Origin: Flavobacteriales bacterium
GTDB taxonomy: Bacteria > Bacteroidota > Bacteroidia > Flavobacteriales_F > PHOS-HE28
Length of the DNA stretch: 64,000 nt
Assembly (NCBI GenBank): GCA_016710015.1
Contig: JADJLR010000001.1
Span: 186,001 to 250,000, forward strand
Direction: 5' to 3'
Part shown: piece by piece, positions 26,705 through 34,376 of the stretch
Layout: each line of letters begins with the position of its first letter
Numbering within the stretch: the stretch's first letter is position 1
Translations under genes and position numbers: made by a program
The notes under the pieces: generated by a model
What the model was told of the DNA's origin: nothing
Seen by the model: the letters and a program-made list of their open reading frames with translations, nothing else
Database searches by the model: none

Positions 26705-27121
26705 CTAGTAGGTATGGTCACGAAGGATCCGCCAGCCTGCGGTCTCCTTCACCCAAAGGAGCGAAAAGCCCCCACCGACCGTATCGACCGTGCGGTCCAA
26801 TTGCCACGTACCGGTGACCCAAGCATGGTCCTTACCAGCGGGCAATACCTCGTGGATGTCGAAGGTCAGATCGCCCATGGTCTGTTCGTCCGGGTAGGAA
26901 CGCAGGTAATTCGCCGTCACCTCTGTTTTGCCACAGGTCATCCCTTTCTTGCTGATGAAGCAGACCGGATCGGCATAGCCTTCCATGAAGCCCGGAATAT
27001 CACCTCGGTCCCATGCCGCTTCTTGTTCGGCAAGAACCGCACGGATCAACTGTTCGTCCGATGCGCTTTGGGCACAGGAAACGAGAAAACAAGCAAGCAT
27101 GATCCAGCGCAGGTCCGCCAT
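26705..27121 (-). CDS. SnoaL/DUF4440-like lipoprotein
   Basis: 138 residues. The N-terminus (MLACFLVSC) ends in a lipobox-like Cys at about residue 16, so it is probably a lipoprotein. The rest has the NTF2-like cone pattern: DEQLIRAVLAEQEAAWDRGDIPGFMEGYADP, then strand-rich HAWVTGTWQL and GFSLLWVKETAGWRILRDHTY. Members include small binding proteins and enzymes, so no activity is assigned. It lies 47 bp upstream of the rhomboid gene on the same strand. Confidence 0.8.
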   Translation of the reverse strand: MADLRWIMLACFLVSCAQSASDEQLIRAVLAEQEAAWDRGDIPGFMEGYADPVCFISKKGMTCGKTEVTANYLRSYPDEQTMGDLTFDIHEVLPAGKDHAWVTGTWQLDRTVDTVGGGFSLLWVKETAGWRILRDHTY

Positions 27122-27135
27122 TGCCGGAGGGCTGT

Positions 27136-27351
27136 TCAGTTCTTGGAGAGGTACGGCCAGCTTTGGGCCGGACTTAACACCTCGTAGTGCAACTCCCCTG
27201 CTCCATCATGCCACTGGAAGGCCACCGTTTCCGGCTTGCGGCCACGCCCTTTAGGAGGCGCCACCAACAACTCTCCTAGTACCCGCTTGACTCGGGTACT
27301 TACACGACTTCGATCTGTGGTTGGTTTGGTCACGTTCCGAAAGTACGCCAC
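27136..27351 (-). CDS. small basic protein of unknown function
   Basis: 71 residues, strongly basic in the first half (VTKPTTDRSRVSTRVKRVLGE, APPKGRGRKPETV) with a more ordinary second half (FQWHDGAGELHYEVLSPAQSW). No signal peptide, membrane segment or recognised domain. It sits 14 bp upstream of the DUF4440-like gene on the same strand with no competing frame, which favours a real gene. A DNA- or RNA-binding role is only suggested by charge. Confidence 0.5.
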   Translation of the reverse strand: MAYFRNVTKPTTDRSRVSTRVKRVLGELLVAPPKGRGRKPETVAFQWHDGAGELHYEVLSPAQSWPYLSKN

Positions 27352-27548
27352 GAAAGATCAAATCCAAGCAAGCACTGCATCATTCTTATGAACCTCCCGA
27401 TGGCAAGAACCCACGGACACCATCCGATCAATGCCCAGTGAAGCCTAGCCCGCACGAGGAATGAAGTCCCCCACCAACGTCCGACCGGATGCCTATCTGT
27501 AGTTCTCCACTAGCTTCGGCCACGCGGTCGCCTGCGACCGTGTTGCCC

Positions 27549-28052
27549 ATGAGCCGCGGATTCGTCAAAGAGGATGACCAGGAGGAAGCGCCCTTCATAC
27601 CACCGCGCGCGGCCTTGCCCGATGGCGTGCCCAACCACGTAACACCGCGCGGACTTCAACTGCTACAGGACGAACGCACCGCCTTGATGGAGGAACGTGC
27701 TGGATTGCAGGGAAGTGATGACGAACGGCGGCGAAGGCATGCCGAATTCGATGGGCGCCTTGCCCTGTTGAACGAACGCATCGTCACGGCGCACGTTGTG
27801 GAGCGCGCGGAAGGAAGTCCGGAAGAAGTACGCTTCGGCAGTACGGTCACGTATCGGCACGCCGATGGACCCCAGCGTGGCACGGAACGCACCTTCACCA
27901 TCGTTGGGGTGGATGAAGCGTCGGTGAAGGAATTGCGCATCGCCTTCACAGCGCCCATCGCCAGGGTCCTCATCGGCACCCGCGTTGGGGATCGTGTTCC
28001 CTTTCAACTCGGCGCGACCATACAACACTTGGAGATCCTGAACATCCGATGA
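27549..28052 (+). CDS. GreA/GreB family transcription elongation factor
   Basis: 167 residues from the ATG at 27549 (MSRGFVKEDDQEE), the acidic start typical of GreB-like proteins in this phylum. About 45-100 form the N-terminal coiled coil (TPRGLQLLQDERTALMEERA, RLALLNERI), and about 105-165 the C-terminal FKBP-like domain (VRFGSTVTYRHADG, TFTIVGVDEA). Such factors enter the RNA polymerase secondary channel and stimulate transcript cleavage. Overlaps the downstream S4 gene by 4 bp. A TAGCTTCG box at 27511-27518 is a one-mismatch -7 candidate. Confidence 0.85.
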   Translation: MSRGFVKEDDQEEAPFIPPRAALPDGVPNHVTPRGLQLLQDERTALMEERAGLQGSDDERRRRHAEFDGRLALLNERIVTAHVVERAEGSPEEVRFGSTVTYRHADGPQRGTERTFTIVGVDEASVKELRIAFTAPIARVLIGTRVGDRVPFQLGATIQHLEILNIR

Positions 28053-28297
28053 CCGAAAAGCAGAACATGGAGCCGATCATCTTCGAGGTGAAAGGAGAAT
28101 ACGTGGAATTGAACCAACTCCTGAAATTGGCGGGCCTGTGCAACTCCGGTGGACAAGGCAAACAGATCGTTGCCGAAGGCTTGGTGCGCGTGAATGGCGA
28201 AACCGAACTGCGCAAGACCTGCAAGATCCGCCCCGGCCAAGAAGTCGAATTCAACGATCGCTTGATCCGCGTGGTGCCTTCCACGGAAGAGGAATGA
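28049..28297 (+). CDS. S4-domain RNA-binding protein (YbcJ-like)
   Basis: 82 residues, nearly all one S4 domain: EYVELNQLLKLAGLCNSGGQGKQIVAEGLVRVNGETELRKTCKIRPGQEV. The pattern follows E. coli YbcJ. A small RNA-binding protein, perhaps acting on ribosomal or structured RNA. ATGs at 28049 and 28067 are both possible; the first overlaps the gre stop (ATGA) and is preferred. It ends 1 bp before the stop of the convergent beta-helix gene. Confidence 0.88.
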   Translation: MTEKQNMEPIIFEVKGEYVELNQLLKLAGLCNSGGQGKQIVAEGLVRVNGETELRKTCKIRPGQEVEFNDRLIRVVPSTEEE

Positions 28298-28298
28298 T

Positions 28299-29417
28299 TC
28301 ACATCGCCCGGTGCGTGATGCGCACGAAGGACATGTCCAACTTGTGTTGGTTCGTTAGCGGATCCACCAACTCCAACGCTCCGGATCGCGTGCCGGACGC
28401 ATCCGGATGATCCGGAATGACGAGTGCTTTGTGGCACGCTTCAAAATTCAAGTGAGGCATCGCCACGCGTGTGTGGATCCGGAAATCGGGGTTCCACCAA
28501 CCGATGTTCCGCACGTTCACTTGCCCGGAAACGTACAGCAGCACCGGCGCACCGATCGGGTTGTTCCAATAGACATTGCTCAGGTTCACCGTGGACTTCG
28601 GCGGCATGTTCACATAGATGCTTGCCTTCCGCAAACGATGTTCCACATGGAAATTGTCCAGCGTGAAGGACTTCACCACCGCGTTGTTCGCTCCCCGTTC
28701 CTCATCACCCTTGGTGCTCGCGGATAGGAAGAGGTCGTAGTCCGCCATGGCACCTTCGCTGATGCAATCCGTAAGGTGGACCCCACCCGTGTTCAACACC
28801 GTGAAGGCCGCCGTCGTGGTGGCCGTGCAATACACCCGGCATTGATCCAGCACCGTGTGGTTGCTTTGGCTGTTGTATGTGGTGGCCCCGGGCCAATTGC
28901 CACACCGCACCACGATGCCTTTGCGTGCCGGATTGGTCACCAGCACGTTCTGCAAGCGTGCCATCAAACAAAAACGCAGATCGATACCCGCCACGGACTG
29001 GCCGGTCATTCGGCAATTGATCACGGCGCTGTTCAAGGTCGCTTTCAAGTCGATGGCCTTTCGCCCTCCTTCGATCGCAGCGAAATCGCGGATCACATAC
29101 CGACTGCCCGTGCGCCGCATAGCTTCCGCCTGATCGGCAATGACCATGGTGAATCCGTTGGACTTCGGTCCCAGTTTCAGCGTAGCCCCTTTGCCATCGA
29201 TGACCAAGAGTCTGCGCGGTGGCAGTACGATGTCTCCCTCACAATAGTAGGTGTCCGCCGCACTGAAGGAGACAACCGTTGCATCCTTAGGAAGTTCCGC
29301 GAAGAAGCCCGCCACATCACCGGGTGGTACCACGTATTCGTTGGCACACGCCACAGCACTTGCGAAAAGGGATAAGCAGAACAGAGAACGCGACACCATG
29401 GGACGAAGATCGTTCAT
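28299..29417 (-). CDS. secreted right-handed beta-helix (pectate-lyase-like) protein
   Basis: 372 residues from the ATG at 29417 (MNDLRPMVSRS), whose ATGA overlaps the stop of the upstream CPBP gene. An internal Met at 29399 also gives a clean signal peptide (LFCLSLFASAVACANE). The body reads as parallel beta-helix rungs: AVINCRMTGQSVAGIDLRF, LQNVLVTNPARKGIVVRCG, HTVLDQCRVYCTA, GVHLTDCISEGA. No catalytic set of a named polysaccharide lyase was recognised and no T9SS sorting domain is present. The frame stays open 396 bp further upstream, but that part lies inside the CPBP gene. Confidence 0.72.
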   Translation of the reverse strand: MNDLRPMVSRSLFCLSLFASAVACANEYVVPPGDVAGFFAELPKDATVVSFSAADTYYCEGDIVLPPRRLLVIDGKGATLKLGPKSNGFTMVIADQAEAMRRTGSRYVIRDFAAIEGGRKAIDLKATLNSAVINCRMTGQSVAGIDLRFCLMARLQNVLVTNPARKGIVVRCGNWPGATTYNSQSNHTVLDQCRVYCTATTTAAFTVLNTGGVHLTDCISEGAMADYDLFLSASTKGDEERGANNAVVKSFTLDNFHVEHRLRKASIYVNMPPKSTVNLSNVYWNNPIGAPVLLYVSGQVNVRNIGWWNPDFRIHTRVAMPHLNFEACHKALVIPDHPDASGTRSGALELVDPLTNQHKLDMSFVRITHRAM

Positions 29418-30367
29418 CCCGGCACGGATCCGTTCTCGTTGGACCTTGGAACCACCCACAGGGCTCTGCGATAGGATCCATCGATACTCAGTACGATCAC
29501 GACCAGAAGTGCGATCGCGATGAAGCCACCTGCACCAACGGGCGATGCGACCAGCGAATGACCACCAAAGGCGAACAAAGCCGTAGCACCCGCCGAACCA
29601 TTGATCAAGCCGTGAAGCACAACGGGACCCCATACGCTTTGCACACGCGTTCGACAATGATCGAACAGGAAGGCAAGCAGGATGCAGAACACCACCATCA
29701 ACGGAATACCCAGCCATGGATGCTCCGGATAATTGTGGCCCATCAGAATGAGGGGTGCATGCCACAGTCCCCAGAACGTTCCAGTGAAGAGGATCCGTCG
29801 ACCCGCGCTCCAAGTGGACGTTGCTTGAAAGAGGTACCCCCGCCAGCCCAATTCCTCGCCCAGCATGAAGGGGACATTCACCGTGAAGGCCGCAAAGACC
29901 GCGGCGATCAACACGAGGAGCAGGATGACAGCACCGGGCACGTCCCTCAGTGCATCCATCGTTTCCGAGGTGGTCACCACGCCACGCTCATTGGCCATTT
30001 GCGCCACGACCTCTTCGAGGTGATCACTGGCCATGGACACATGCCCGAATGCAGCGACCCCGAGTCGATCCCCCAACACATGATCCACGACCAAGAAGGA
30101 CGGAATGATCGCCACACCGAGCAGCACGGTCCAAAGCAAGGCGGGGATCCGAATGGAACGTGGGTGCAACTCCAGCATCGAAGCAGGTGAGCGGTCGATC
30201 AGCACATGCTGAACCAGAGCCGCCACGGCCGGGCCAAGCATAAAGGCGGCGGCACCAGCGATGTACGCCATTCCGCTGCTGGCATGGATACCGAACAAGG
30301 CCATCACACCGGCCACAGCCCAAGAGAAGCCGAACGCGATGAGCAGGAAGGATCGGATGCGTTGCAT
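29414..30367 (-). CDS. CPBP family intramembrane metalloprotease
   Basis: 317-residue polytopic inner-membrane protein with the CAAX-protease/bacteriocin-processing (ABI) motifs: EELGWRGYLFQ (catalytic Glu-Glu plus Arg), FWGLWHAPLI (second motif with His), and DHCRTRVQSVWGPVVLHGLIN (third motif, His). Bacterial members are mostly uncharacterised; some process peptides or give bacteriocin immunity. The upstream region (30368-30537) is divergent with the small helical protein gene. Confidence 0.88.
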   Translation of the reverse strand: MQRIRSFLLIAFGFSWAVAGVMALFGIHASSGMAYIAGAAAFMLGPAVAALVQHVLIDRSPASMLELHPRSIRIPALLWTVLLGVAIIPSFLVVDHVLGDRLGVAAFGHVSMASDHLEEVVAQMANERGVVTTSETMDALRDVPGAVILLLVLIAAVFAAFTVNVPFMLGEELGWRGYLFQATSTWSAGRRILFTGTFWGLWHAPLILMGHNYPEHPWLGIPLMVVFCILLAFLFDHCRTRVQSVWGPVVLHGLINGSAGATALFAFGGHSLVASPVGAGGFIAIALLVVIVLSIDGSYRRALWVVPRSNENGSVPG

Positions 30368-30537
30368 GGAGCAAAGATGATCGCCTTGTCGGCGAAACGC
30401 GCCACATGGCCGTGCGAACGCACGAACGCTCCCTCCAAGACGAAATTGGTCGGTCGGAAAACGCTGACGGGCGAAAAAGTTCGATGCGCACCGCTGTCTT
30501 GGAACGGAACTTGTGAACGAGTACCTAAATTCGAACC

Positions 30538-30939
30538 ATGAAGAAGATCCTACTCACCACGGTATTGTTGGCCACGCTGACCGCCGTGAACGCACAAGAA
30601 AGCAAGGATGCCGAAATGGATAAGGCAACCATTGAACAAGCGGCTGCCGCCCACCAACAATGGGCGGATCAATACGGCCTCGATCCCAAACAAGCCGAAC
30701 TGACCAGACCCGTCATGGATCGTTTCAACGCGCAGATGAAGGAATTGAAGAGCGCGGATCTGGAGGGCGAGGCCGCAGACGCGCGTTCCCAAATTCTGAT
30801 GGACATGCGTGACAAGGACCTGGAACAGATCCTCAACAAGGAGCAATTCGTGCAGTTCATCGAGGACAGCAAAGTTTCCGAGAAGCGGGCTGAACCGAAG
30901 AAGGCGAACAACAGCCCGATGATGCGCCAATCGAAGTGA
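30538..30939 (+). CDS. small secreted helical protein
   Basis: 133 residues with a signal peptide (MKKILLTTVLLATLTAVNAQ). The mature part is predicted helical and highly charged (ADQYGLDPKQAELTRPVMDR, LEQILNKEQFVQFIEDSK), ending in a Lys-rich tail. It resembles the periplasmic Spy/CpxP-like helical proteins in size and composition, but the LTxxQ motifs are not clear, so the family is left open. A terminator follows. Confidence 0.7.
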   Translation: MKKILLTTVLLATLTAVNAQESKDAEMDKATIEQAAAAHQQWADQYGLDPKQAELTRPVMDRFNAQMKELKSADLEGEAADARSQILMDMRDKDLEQILNKEQFVQFIEDSKVSEKRAEPKKANNSPMMRQSK

Positions 30940-30957
30940 TCGGCACACCCTCACAGG

Positions 30958-30990
30958 AGAACGCCCAACCGGAGTCCGGGAGGGCGTTCT
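30958..30990 (+). terminator. terminator after the helical-protein gene
   Basis: AGAACGCCC pairs with GGGCGTTCT (9 bp), with an inner CCGG-AGT-CCGG hairpin in the loop. It lies 19 bp after the stop; the following tract (TCATTCAT) is only weakly T-rich. Confidence 0.65.
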
Positions 30991-31052
30991 TCATTCATGG
31001 TGATGTGTTCAACTCACCCGACCGAAAGGCGGTGGGGATCCGCAGGTCCGGA

Positions 31053-31553
31053 TCAGCGGAGGTCGAACTTCACCGAGGCGCGTGACCGCATGCGAACCGG
31101 TAACCCGTCCAATTCAGCTGGCGTCCAGATGCTCAACCCCCGAATGGCACAGCGCACGTGAGGCTGCAACACCGGGCAGCCGTCCTTGAGGAATTCCACA
31201 TCAGAGACCGAACCGTCCGTATTCACCACGAAGTCGAAGGTCATCTTGGACGTACCGAAGCAGGTCTCCATTTTCGGCAATACACCACAGAGCGCGGGTT
31301 CCAGAAGGTGGTCCAACAGGGCATCCTCCCCTCCCGGATACTCCGCTTCCTTGTCCACCTTCTTACGCTCGTAGATCCTTCCGGTATGCAACTGCGGTGT
31401 GCTGGAACGTTGGTCGAACATCCGTTGTCCGGCATCGGAGGCGTTCATCAAACCTTCCACACCGCTTTGGGCGAACACTTGGCCCACCAAAAGGATCAAG
31501 AGGATAGCCACGAGCGAGCGCGGCGAGTAGCGGACAAGTGATGGTTTACGCAT
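31053..31553 (-). CDS. secreted TonB C-terminal-like protein
   Basis: 166 residues from the Met at 31553 (MRKPSLVRYSPRSLVAILLI) with a signal peptide or anchor ending GQVFAQ. The in-frame extension upstream is mobile-element repeat sequence, not gene. The last 105 or so residues match the TonB C-terminal fold as used in many Bacteroidota: AEYPGGEDALLDHLLEPAL, the SKMTFDFVVNTDGSVSDVEF core, and SIWTPAELDGLPVRMR. It may interact with TonB-dependent receptors or be a general envelope adaptor. Confidence 0.75.
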   Translation of the reverse strand: MRKPSLVRYSPRSLVAILLILLVGQVFAQSGVEGLMNASDAGQRMFDQRSSTPQLHTGRIYERKKVDKEAEYPGGEDALLDHLLEPALCGVLPKMETCFGTSKMTFDFVVNTDGSVSDVEFLKDGCPVLQPHVRCAIRGLSIWTPAELDGLPVRMRSRASVKFDLR

Positions 31554-31600
31554 GATCGATGCGAAGTTACAAGGACCACGCCAGTGACTTCGGGCAGACC

Positions 31601-31751
31601 CAGGGCTATCGCCTCTCATTTTCTGTGACCCCTCTGGGGTCAGAACGCAGCACTGGTCATTCTCCTTGTGGGTTGACCCCAGAGGGGTCACAGAGCATAG
31701 AATTTAGAGTCGGACGAACGTGTTCGACCCCAGCGGGGTCGCAGAAACAAC
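31601..31751. mobile_element. MITE-like element A, right end missing
   Basis: It begins with the shared terminal motif CAGGGCTATCGCCTCT (31601-31616), then a 131-bp core (31621-31751) almost identical to that at 56606-56736, with about four mismatches. The core carries two perfect 18-bp inverted arms, TGTGACCCCTCTGGGGTC at 31624-31641 and its complement at 31675-31692, and a third GACCCC-N3-GGGGTC hairpin at 31726-31740. The right terminal repeat seen in copy B is absent, so this copy is truncated. It lies between divergent tonB-like and kynA genes. Confidence 0.75.
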
Positions 31752-31793
31752 TAAGCGAGGATGCGAACAGACGCGGATCCAGGTGCCGCCCGC

Positions 31794-31801
31794 TACATTT
31801 G
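31794..31801 (+). promoter_or_regulatory. kynA -7 box
   Basis: TACATTTG, a perfect TAnnTTTG box, 28 bp before the kynA ATG and 42 bp beyond the end of repeat element A. No clear -33 box at 19-21 bp. Confidence 0.5.
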
Positions 31802-31829
31802 GCTCTTTCCATCGAAAGCCCCGAAGCCC

Positions 31830-32834
31830 ATGTCCAACGTATACTACCCCGACTACCTGCAACTCGATAAGATCCTCGGTGCCCAAGCTCCTGAAAGCGA
31901 CAAGCACGGGGTGAAGGCGCACGATGAGATGCTCTTCATCATCATCCACCAGGCCTACGAATTGTGGTTCAAGCAGATCCTGCACGAGGCCGGCAGCGTG
32001 ATCGACATGTTCGCCGACAAGCACGTGGACGACAACGGCGGTGAGTTGAATATCGCGGTGCATCGGCTGCAACGTGTAAAGACCATCCTCGATGTGCTCG
32101 TACACCAGATGGATGTCATGGAGACCATGACCCCGTTGGACTTTCTGGACTTCCGCGACCTGCTCCGTCCGGCCTCTGGTTTCCAGAGCATGCAGTTCAA
32201 GATCCTCGAGGCCCGGCTGGGATTGCGCATGGAAGCACGCTTCGGTAAGCAGTACTACACCAGCCAGCTCACTCCGGCACACAAGGCGGAGATCGATGCC
32301 TTGGAGAAGCTCCCTACCCTGTTCGAATTGGTGAACGCGTGGTTGGAGCGCATGCCTTTCTTGGAGGAGCGTTACTGGACCGCCGGCGACAAGCCCTTCT
32401 TCCAGCAACTCGAAGAACTCTACACCAAGAGCCTGGTGAAGGGCGAAGAAGCGAACGCCGCTTTGTGGCGCACCATCTTCGTGGATGGTTCGGCAGAACG
32501 GAAGCTCTCTCCGGCCGCCTGCCGCAGCGCCTTGTTCATCATGCTCTATCGGGATGAGCCGATCTTCCAACAGCCCTTCCGCTTCTTAGCTGCCTTGCTG
32601 GACCTTGACGCGGGCATGGCCACTTGGCGCAGCCGACACGTCAACATGGTACACCGCATGATCGGGCTGCGCGTGGGCACCGGAGGCAGCACGGGCAAGG
32701 CCTACCTGAAAGGGGCCATGGACAGCCACTACATCTTCAGCGAGATCGCCGACCTCAGCAGCTTCCTCTTCGAGCGCCGAAAGCTCCCTGCATTACCGGA
32801 TAGCTTGCGGAGTTCGCTGGGCTTCGCGGGTTGA
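31830..32834 (+). CDS. kynA: tryptophan 2,3-dioxygenase
   Basis: Haem enzyme that opens the indole ring of Trp to N-formylkynurenine, the first step of the kynurenine route. 334 residues from the ATG at 31830 (MSNVYYPDYLQLDKIL), just after the -7 box. Family features: DEMLFIIIHQAYELWFKQI (substrate site with active-site His), DFLDFRDLLRPASGFQSMQF, YLKGAMDSHYIFSEI, and RSRHVNMVHRMIGLRVGTGGSTG, which includes the haem-ligand His and the substrate-carboxylate loop. No other kynurenine-pathway gene is in the window. Confidence 0.95.
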   Translation: MSNVYYPDYLQLDKILGAQAPESDKHGVKAHDEMLFIIIHQAYELWFKQILHEAGSVIDMFADKHVDDNGGELNIAVHRLQRVKTILDVLVHQMDVMETMTPLDFLDFRDLLRPASGFQSMQFKILEARLGLRMEARFGKQYYTSQLTPAHKAEIDALEKLPTLFELVNAWLERMPFLEERYWTAGDKPFFQQLEELYTKSLVKGEEANAALWRTIFVDGSAERKLSPAACRSALFIMLYRDEPIFQQPFRFLAALLDLDAGMATWRSRHVNMVHRMIGLRVGTGGSTGKAYLKGAMDSHYIFSEIADLSSFLFERRKLPALPDSLRSSLGFAG

Positions 32835-32858
32835 GGATGCCTGCCGAACAGGCTCGCA

Positions 32859-34289
32859 TCATAACTTGAAGTGCTGTCCGCGGTGCGGGATCGTGATCTT
32901 CTTGAAGCCCTTGGAACCAAGCAGTCCTTTCAAACCCTCTAGGCTGTGGTCCACGCCGTGTACAAGGAAGACCTCCTTCACCTTCTTCGGGTCCTGACAG
33001 GAGAGGTAGCGCACCAGCTCTTGGCGATCGGCATGCGCGCTATAGAACTCCATCCGCATAATGCGGGCTTTTACCGGGATCGTATCGCCGAAGATCTTCA
33101 CTTCCTCCGCCCCATCCAGGATCCGTGCGCCCAGGGTGCCGGGTGCGCAGAAACCCACCGCCAGCAGCCCGTTCGCAGGATCGCCCAATTCATTGCGCAG
33201 GTGGTGGCGAATGCGACCGGCCTCCATCATTCCGCTCGCAGAAATGATGATACAGGGCCCTTCGATATCATTCAATTGTTTGCTGCGCTCAGCCGCCCGC
33301 ACGAATTCAGTTCCTGGGAAGGAGAATAGATCCGGATCCATTTCCAATTCCGCGCGCACCACATCACGGAAGAGTTGGCTGTGTTCCCGCGCGACTTGCG
33401 TTGCGCTGATCGCCAACGGACTGTCCACGAACACCGGTATGCGTGGCAGCTTGCCATCGTTGCTCAAGGAGTTCAGTGTGTAGAGGATCTCTTGCGTCTT
33501 CCCGATGCTGAAGGCCGGAATGATCAGCTTGCCCTTGTTCGCCACGCAGATCTCCTTGACGTAGCGCAGCAGTTCGTCCTCCGCATCGGCGATCGGCGGA
33601 TGGTCCCGATCCCCGTAGGTGCTCTCGCAAATGATCACGTCGGCCTGTGGAAAAGGCACCGGTTCGGGAAGGATCCGATCCACGTAACGGCCCACATCGC
33701 CAGTGAACGTGAGCCGCACGGTCCGTTCACCATCATTCAACGTGAGGTGTACGGCAGCACTTCCGAGAATATGGCCCGCATCCGAATAGGTGAGTGTGAT
33801 GCCCGGCAGGATCTCCTCCGTGGTTTCATAGGCCAACTCCACGAACAGGTCCAAGGCCGGTTCCACATCGGCCACGGTGTACAAGGGGCCATCGGCTTCG
33901 GGTTCCTTGCCTTTCTTGCGCGCACGTTTCAGGTCATACGCATGATCGTACTCTTGGATGTGTGCACTGTCCGCCAGCATGATAGTGCAGAGGTCGTGCG
34001 TGGCAGGCGTGCTGTAGATCGGGCCAGCGAACCCTTCCGCCACCAAGCGCGGGATCAGGCCACTGTGGTCGATGTGCGCATGGCTCAGTACCAACAGATC
34101 GATGCTGCTCGGTTCGAAGCCGAAACTGCGGTTGGGGTCGGTATCCACATCGCGCACGGCTTCGCCTTGGAACATGCCGCAATCCAACAGAATGCGGGTC
34201 AGGGTGCCGTTGCTGTGCTGAACTTCAAGGAGGTGTTTGCTGCCTGTAACGGTACCTGCTGCACCGTGACTTGTTAAGGTGATCGCCAT
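32859..34289 (-). CDS. beta-CASP metallo-beta-lactamase family RNase
   Basis: 476 residues from the ATG at 34289 (MAITLTSHGAAGTVTGSKH). The frame is open 513 bp further upstream, but that stretch overlaps the divergent TonB receptor gene and is not coding. The zinc motif SHAHIDHSG (HxHxDH) lies near residue 70, further ligands are in DAGHILGSAAVHL and FTGDVGR, and the beta-CASP motifs are FSIGKTQEILYTL, ISASGMMEAGR and FYSAHADRQELVRY. The C-terminal VFLVHG is the RNA-metabolising motif. Probably an endo/exoribonuclease similar to archaeal and bacterial CPSF-like proteins. Confidence 0.9.
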   Translation of the reverse strand: MAITLTSHGAAGTVTGSKHLLEVQHSNGTLTRILLDCGMFQGEAVRDVDTDPNRSFGFEPSSIDLLVLSHAHIDHSGLIPRLVAEGFAGPIYSTPATHDLCTIMLADSAHIQEYDHAYDLKRARKKGKEPEADGPLYTVADVEPALDLFVELAYETTEEILPGITLTYSDAGHILGSAAVHLTLNDGERTVRLTFTGDVGRYVDRILPEPVPFPQADVIICESTYGDRDHPPIADAEDELLRYVKEICVANKGKLIIPAFSIGKTQEILYTLNSLSNDGKLPRIPVFVDSPLAISATQVAREHSQLFRDVVRAELEMDPDLFSFPGTEFVRAAERSKQLNDIEGPCIIISASGMMEAGRIRHHLRNELGDPANGLLAVGFCAPGTLGARILDGAEEVKIFGDTIPVKARIMRMEFYSAHADRQELVRYLSCQDPKKVKEVFLVHGVDHSLEGLKGLLGSKGFKKITIPHRGQHFKL

Positions 34290-34376
34290 TGGGCAAAGAT
34301 GACCAACGTGACGGTAGTAACATCTTGATCTGCACAAACGCGGAAACAACGCAAGTGCCGTGTATATTTCGCACCC

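Noticed and set aside
29418..29813. In-frame extension of the beta-helix gene
   Set aside because: It lies entirely inside the CPBP protease gene in another frame; the ATGA overlap at 29414-29417 gives the natural start.
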